Shown here: positions 13,667 to 17,126 of the stretch, piece after piece
Position numbering within the stretch: the stretch's first letter is position 1
Layout of the letters: every line of letters starts with the position of its first letter
Source of the DNA: Pseudomonadota bacterium
GTDB taxonomy: Bacteria; Pseudomonadota; Gammaproteobacteria; Steroidobacterales; Steroidobacteraceae
Direction: 5' to 3'
DNA: 17,126 nucleotides
NCBI GenBank assembly: GCA_023433515.1
Contig: JAEZCN010000024.1
Location: 1-17,126, forward strand
Translations under genes and position numbers: made by a program
Notes under the pieces: generated by a model
The model's database searches: none
What the model was told of the DNA's origin: nothing
The model's input: the letters and a program-made list of their open reading frames with translations, nothing else

Positions 13667-14686
13667 ATGTCCCCGCCGATCACAGCGACCGTGCGCGAAT
13701 GGCACGAAGTCGACGCGTCCCGTTTCCGCGATGAAATCCTGCCGAGCGGCCAGCCCGCGCTGCTGCGCGGGGTCGCGCGCGACTGGCCCGCGGTGCGCGC
13801 GGGCCGCGAATCGCCCGCCGCGATCGCGCGCTACCTGCGGGGCTTTGATCTCGGCACAGCCCTGCACACGATGTTCGCCGACCCTGCGATCGACGGCCGG
13901 TTCTTCTACAACGACGACCTGAGCGGCTTCAATTTCGAGCGCGGTCAGCAACCGCTCGGCGCCACGCTCGACGAGCTGCTCGCATCGATCGACGCGCCCG
14001 CGCCGCGCGCGGTTTATGCGGGCGCCATTCCACTGCCGGAGAGCCTGCCGGGTTTCGCGCGCGACAACTCGTTGGCGCTGCTCGATCCCGCCATCGCGCC
14101 GCGCCTCTGGCTCGGCAACCGCGTGACCGTGCAGACGCATTACGACGTCTCGTACAACATCGCCTGCGTCGTCGCGGGTCGCCGCCGCTTCACGTTGTTC
14201 CCGCCCGAGCAGCTCGTGAACCTGTACGTCGGCCCGATCGAATTCACGATGGCCGGCCAGCCCGTGAGCATGGTCCGGCTCGAGGATCCCGATTTCGAAC
14301 GGTATCCGCGGTTTCGCGAGGCGCTCGCCACGGCGCAGGTCGCCGAGCTCGAACCCGGCGATGCGCTGTTCGTCCCGTACATGTGGTGGCATCACGTCGA
14401 ATCGCGCGAGCGGTTCAACGTGCTCGTGAACTACTGGTGGGACGATTCACCGCCCTGGAACGGCTCGCCGTTCGAGGCGCTGACGCACGCGCTGATGTCC
14501 GTGCATTCGCTGCCGCCTCACAAACGCGCGATCTGGGAGAAATTCTTCCGGTACCACGTGTTCGACGACGCCGCCGTCGAGCATCTCCCACCGAACCGCC
14601 GCGGCATCCAGGGCCCGCTGGACCAACGTCTCGCCACGAACATCCGCGCATGGCTGATCCGCGCGCTGACACCGCAACGCCGCTGA
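13667..14686 (+). CDS. Cupin_8/JmjC-type Fe(II)- and 2-oxoglutarate-dependent oxygenase
   Basis: A 339-residue cytoplasmic protein of the cupin-like (cupin_8) family, bacterial relatives of FIH and JMJD5 hydroxylases that oxidise proteins or small molecules using Fe(II), oxygen and 2-oxoglutarate. The iron ligands are seen as His158-Tyr-Asp160 in TVQTHYDVSYN, and His242 or His243 in MWWHHVES. GRRRFTLFPPEQL (171-183) and LEPGDALFVPYMWWH (228-242) are the conserved jelly-roll strands. Lys or Arg for 2-oxoglutarate is plausible in GRRRF. An N-terminal FRDEILPSGQPALLRGVARDWPA (20-42) region is the family's usual entry. The substrate is unknown. The ATG lies 61 bases after the retropepsin stop with only a weak GG-rich binding site. 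Confidence 0.92.
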   Translation: MSPPITATVREWHEVDASRFRDEILPSGQPALLRGVARDWPAVRAGRESPAAIARYLRGFDLGTALHTMFADPAIDGRFFYNDDLSGFNFERGQQPLGATLDELLASIDAPAPRAVYAGAIPLPESLPGFARDNSLALLDPAIAPRLWLGNRVTVQTHYDVSYNIACVVAGRRRFTLFPPEQLVNLYVGPIEFTMAGQPVSMVRLEDPDFERYPRFREALATAQVAELEPGDALFVPYMWWHHVESRERFNVLVNYWWDDSPPWNGSPFEALTHALMSVHSLPPHKRAIWEKFFRYHVFDDAAVEHLPPNRRGIQGPLDQRLATNIRAWLIRALTPQRR

Positions 14687-14749
14687 TCCGGTCGGTGCCG
14701 GGTGAGAAATTGCCGAGTTGGCCGGGAACAGTCTCGGGCGGCGCGCGAC

Positions 14750-15847
14750 TCAGCGGCGCAACAGGAACGAACCGAGCTTGCGCCGCTGCCCGTTGAGCAG
14801 CGCCTCCACGAGATGCACGCCCGGATGGTGTTTGCGCGTGGTCAGTTGCGCGAGGCCTATCTTCTTCGCGAGCTGCACGCGGCCGCGCGCCGGCAGCTCC
14901 ATCGCCTTGAGCTTGAAGGTCTTCGCGCCGGTGCCGCGCGCCTTCGTGAAGTGCACGACGAGGTCGGCCATGACGCGCTGCGGTCGCCGGGACGTGTTGA
15001 CGAGATCGAATGAGATCGTCACGGCCTCGCCGATCCTGGGCTGCGCCGGAGTAATGCGGGCACCGCGGATCGAAACCTCCGCCTTGCCGCCGAAACCGAG
15101 AGCCTTCAGCGCGCCCGGGTCGGCGCGTTTCACGGCCGACCGCAGCGCGTGGCGCACGACCCATTCACGTTCCGGCGTCGCGTCGCGCAGCCAGCGGCTC
15201 GCGACTTCCGTCAGCAGCGCCGGATGATCCTTGCCGACGTCGTTGAGGTTGTTGGCGACCGAGCGGCGCACGTAGAGCTCCGTGTCGTCGCGCAGCAGCT
15301 CGAGCAATTCGAGCACCGGACGCGGATCGCGCTGAAATGCCCGCAGCCGCGGCGCCCACGGCAACCGCGGACGCGTGCCCTCGGAGACCAGTCGCCGAAC
15401 GTGATGACTGGGATCGGCCGTCCATTCGCGCAGCCGCGCGAGCGTGCGCTCGGGATGTTTCTCGAGAAACGCGCGGATCGAGAACTCCGCGGTGAAGCGC
15501 TGTGTCAGCGCGTGCTGCGCGCGCATCGATTCTTCGAAGTGATCGAGTCCGCGGCGCGCGATGAAGAACAGATGCGGCATGTAAAGGAACCCCGACATCC
15601 CGTTCGAGGCACGGTGCTCATGCGGCTGCGAAGCCGATTCGACCAGGATGCCGACGGCGAGTGGATAGTCCTGCGGCAGGTGTTTGCCCAGGGCCTCCGC
15701 CACGTGGAAGCCGCGCCCGGTGAGCGACATCGGGCCGTAGCCGCGCGCGACGTCGCGCAGGAATTCGTCGTGCGGAAATTCCGCGTGCACCGCGCGGATC
15801 ATCCGCGCGATGGCGCGCGGCGCGCTCGGTCCGAACTGATCCTTCAA
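14750..15847 (-). CDS. alkC: AlkC-type DNA alkylation repair glycosylase with Ig-like tail
   Basis: A 365-residue HEAT-like-repeat DNA glycosylase of the AlkC group, which excises alkylated bases such as 3-methyladenine and 3-methylcytosine without flipping the base. Diagnostic stretches are EFSIRAFL (121-128), HVRRLVSEGTRPRLPWA (149-165) and YVRRSVANNLNDVGKDHP (192-209). Residues about 255-365 form a beta-rich immunoglobulin-like domain, known from some AlkC proteins. The start is a TTG at 15847: an in-frame TAG lies only five codons upstream, and no ATG or GTG fits. The N-terminus KDQFGP matches family starts, but the residues just before it (TAKQL) also resemble the family, so the true start may be a rare ACG at 15859. 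The stop TAG of the preceding HD gene is in this same frame. Confidence 0.9.
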   Translation of the reverse strand: MKDQFGPSAPRAIARMIRAVHAEFPHDEFLRDVARGYGPMSLTGRGFHVAEALGKHLPQDYPLAVGILVESASQPHEHRASNGMSGFLYMPHLFFIARRGLDHFEESMRAQHALTQRFTAEFSIRAFLEKHPERTLARLREWTADPSHHVRRLVSEGTRPRLPWAPRLRAFQRDPRPVLELLELLRDDTELYVRRSVANNLNDVGKDHPALLTEVASRWLRDATPEREWVVRHALRSAVKRADPGALKALGFGGKAEVSIRGARITPAQPRIGEAVTISFDLVNTSRRPQRVMADLVVHFTKARGTGAKTFKLKAMELPARGRVQLAKKIGLAQLTTRKHHPGVHLVEALLNGQRRKLGSFLLRR

Positions 15848-15852
15848 CTGCT

Positions 15853-15865
15853 TAGCCGTCGGCTA
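15853..15865. other. Hairpin at the HD-alkC junction, containing the HD stop codon
   Basis: TAGCC at 15853-15857 and GGCTA at 15861-15865 form a 5-base stem with a 3-base loop. On the minus strand the TAG stop of the HD gene forms the first arm, and the alkC TTG follows 5 bases past the second arm. It could couple translation of the two genes or affect stop-codon decoding. The stem is short and may be chance. Confidence 0.35.
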
Positions 15866-16597
15866 TAGAAAATTGTTGGGCCAGATCATCGTGCGCCACA
15901 TGTGCGCAACAGGTGAGCCGTCGAACCCGAGTCCTTCCTTCGGCTGCCGGAAATGGCGGCCGATGATGTCTTCGAACATGCGCGGATCGATTTCGGGGCC
16001 GGGCTCGAATGCATAGGTGTCGAAGATGGTGACCTGGCGCGCGGTCATGTACCACCTGTGATTTCTTGCCTCGGCATGAGCTTTCCTTATGTATTCGGGC
16101 GGTTCGTAATCCGCGCCGAAGTACAGGCGATACGCTTCCGGGTATTCATAGCCGGCGGATTCGTCGGCGAAGTAACGCAATGGCTGGTGATAACGCACCG
16201 CCCAGGCGATCTCCTCGTTCACGTACGGCGCGATGAGCTGCGCGCCCCAGTAGCCGTGGTCGACGCGGATCAGCGCGCCGTTGGCGATGTCGTGCAGGAA
16301 ACACGCCATGACGACTTTCTCGTCGAGGCCGGCCTCGAGTGCGAGCTTCGCGGACAGGAAGTGATGCCGGCGCGCCATCGGCCCGAAGCGCAGTAGATAG
16401 AAGTCGAGCAGCGTGGGTTTCGCCGGCATGCGCGGCAACGCCGGGTTGTCGCCCATCATGAACACCGCGCCCCGCCGGTTCTCCTCGAAGAGCTGCGCCT
16501 CGAAGTCGGGCAGGTCCGTGCCCATGCACGCGATGGGTTGCGGCAGGATCAGCCGCTTGCGATTCGCCTGGGGCCAGTCCTCGTCACGCGTGTCCAT
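15863..16597 (-). CDS. HD-domain protein with a dinuclear-type metal-ligand set
   Basis: A 244-residue soluble protein of the HD superfamily. Candidate ligands are His78 or His79, the His102-Asp103 pair in CFLHDIAN, His114, His137 and Asp193, giving the H...HD...H...H...D pattern of dinuclear HD enzymes. This set includes phosphohydrolases and the diiron oxygenases PhnZ and MIOX. The N-terminal region (1-75) is family-specific and the C-terminus WPNNFL is short. No nucleotide-binding motif is apparent. The ATG has only a weak binding site and starts 7 bases after the LysE gene, implying coupling. It is followed by alkC in the same frame. Reaction and substrate are unknown; I do not choose between hydrolase and oxygenase. 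Confidence 0.85.
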   Translation of the reverse strand: MDTRDEDWPQANRKRLILPQPIACMGTDLPDFEAQLFEENRRGAVFMMGDNPALPRMPAKPTLLDFYLLRFGPMARRHHFLSAKLALEAGLDEKVVMACFLHDIANGALIRVDHGYWGAQLIAPYVNEEIAWAVRYHQPLRYFADESAGYEYPEAYRLYFGADYEPPEYIRKAHAEARNHRWYMTARQVTIFDTYAFEPGPEIDPRMFEDIIGRHFRQPKEGLGFDGSPVAHMWRTMIWPNNFL

Positions 16598-16604
16598 GGC
16601 GCGG

Positions 16605-17126
16605 TCATTGTCTCGCGGTCGCGAGCCTCAGGCCGAGGCCGATGAACATCGAGCCGGCGACCTTGTTGAGCACGCTGGCCATCGACGGGCGGCGCAGGAA
16701 CATCCCGCGCAGGCTGGCGGCCGCCAGCGCGAGGATCACGCACCACACGAGGCCGAGCGACATGAAGGAGACGCCGAGCACGAGGAACGCGGCCACCTTG
16801 GTCGTGCTCGCGGCGCTGATGAACTGCGGCATGAGCGCGAGGAAAAACAACGCGACCTTGGGATTCAGGATGTTGGTGATGACGCCCTGCCGGAACGCGG
16901 ACCACCCGCCATCGGCGCCGCTTTTCCCCGCCTCGCCGGGCAGACCAGACGCGCGCGCCAGCAATGCGCGCACGCCGATGTAGATCAGGTAGGCCGCGCC
17001 CGCGAACTTGACGGCCATGAAGGCGTAAGGCGACGTGGCGAGCAGCGCCGAAAGCCCCAGCGCCGCGAGCAGCGTATGGACGATGCTGCCGGCGGTGATA
17101 CCGAGCGCCGCGGCGATTCCCTCCCG
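16605..17126 (-). CDS. LysE/RhtB-family amino-acid exporter, partial
   Basis: An inner-membrane exporter of the LysE/RhtB family, which expels amino acids and related small molecules. The reading frame stays open to the window edge, so the N-terminus is missing; 173 residues are visible. The first visible residues, REGIAAALGITAGSIVHTLL, are the typical region after the first helix. The family signature NPKVALFFLALMPQF occurs in the middle, and four further hydrophobic segments follow or flank it. It ends 7 bases before the HD gene and is probably the first gene of the LysE-HD-alkC run within view. An internal ATG at 17018 is not the start. The substrate cannot be told. Confidence 0.93.
   Translation of the reverse strand, partial: REGIAAALGITAGSIVHTLLAALGLSALLATSPYAFMAVKFAGAAYLIYIGVRALLARASGLPGEAGKSGADGGWSAFRQGVITNILNPKVALFFLALMPQFISAASTTKVAAFLVLGVSFMSLGLVWCVILALAAASLRGMFLRRPSMASVLNKVAGSMFIGLGLRLATARQ

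Noticed and set aside
14687..14749. Possible terminator between the cupin gene and alkC
   Set aside because: Only a weak CCGAG/CTCGG pairing was seen, too short to support a call.

Overview
The window is GC-rich, gene-dense chromosomal DNA from a Gram-negative bacterium. The Kdo transferase and Kdo kinase, a TolC-type outer-membrane protein, a full-length GlnE and many adjoining or overlapping genes point to a gammaproteobacterium, possibly of the Steroidobacter/Xanthomonas/Nevskia side. That placement is inferred from gene content, not measured. No tRNA, rRNA, insertion sequence, phage gene or CRISPR array was seen, and no gene-free stretch exceeds about 150 bases.

Region 1 (145-2671, plus strand) holds a divergent PCMT-like methyltransferase that overlaps a small rhodanese by one base, then a TolC-family efflux protein behind its own extended -10 promoter. 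A long hairpin closes it at 2686-2719, where it meets the waaA gene coming from the other side.

Region 2 (2702-7499) is a lipopolysaccharide core block arranged around a 26-base divergent gap. kdkA and waaA run leftward and modify and transfer Kdo. A GT9 heptosyltransferase-like gene, a DUF6165 gene and a Tat-exported M24 peptidase run rightward as a tightly packed operon. Tandem hairpins (7506-7547) end this operon.

Region 3 (7557-10721, minus strand) is glnE, the bifunctional adenylyltransferase of glutamine synthetase, followed 9 bases later by a small zf-CHCC zinc-finger gene.

Region 4 (10784-14686, plus strand) is the least conventional part: a lipoprotein with two EGPG repeats and a beta-helix-like C-terminus, an orphan Anbu proteasome-like peptidase, an exported protein with two retropepsin-like DTG domains, and a cupin_8/JmjC-type oxygenase. 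Hairpins separate several of them, so they are neighbours rather than a proven operon.

Region 5 (17126-14750, minus strand) reads LysE-family exporter (cut by the window edge), HD-domain protein and AlkC-type DNA glycosylase, packed with gaps of 7 and 15 bases. The HD gene and alkC share one reading frame and are separated by a single TAG and five sense codons. The HD protein carries a six-ligand set like those of dinuclear HD enzymes. This is the best candidate in the window for an undescribed functional link, though it rests on gene context.
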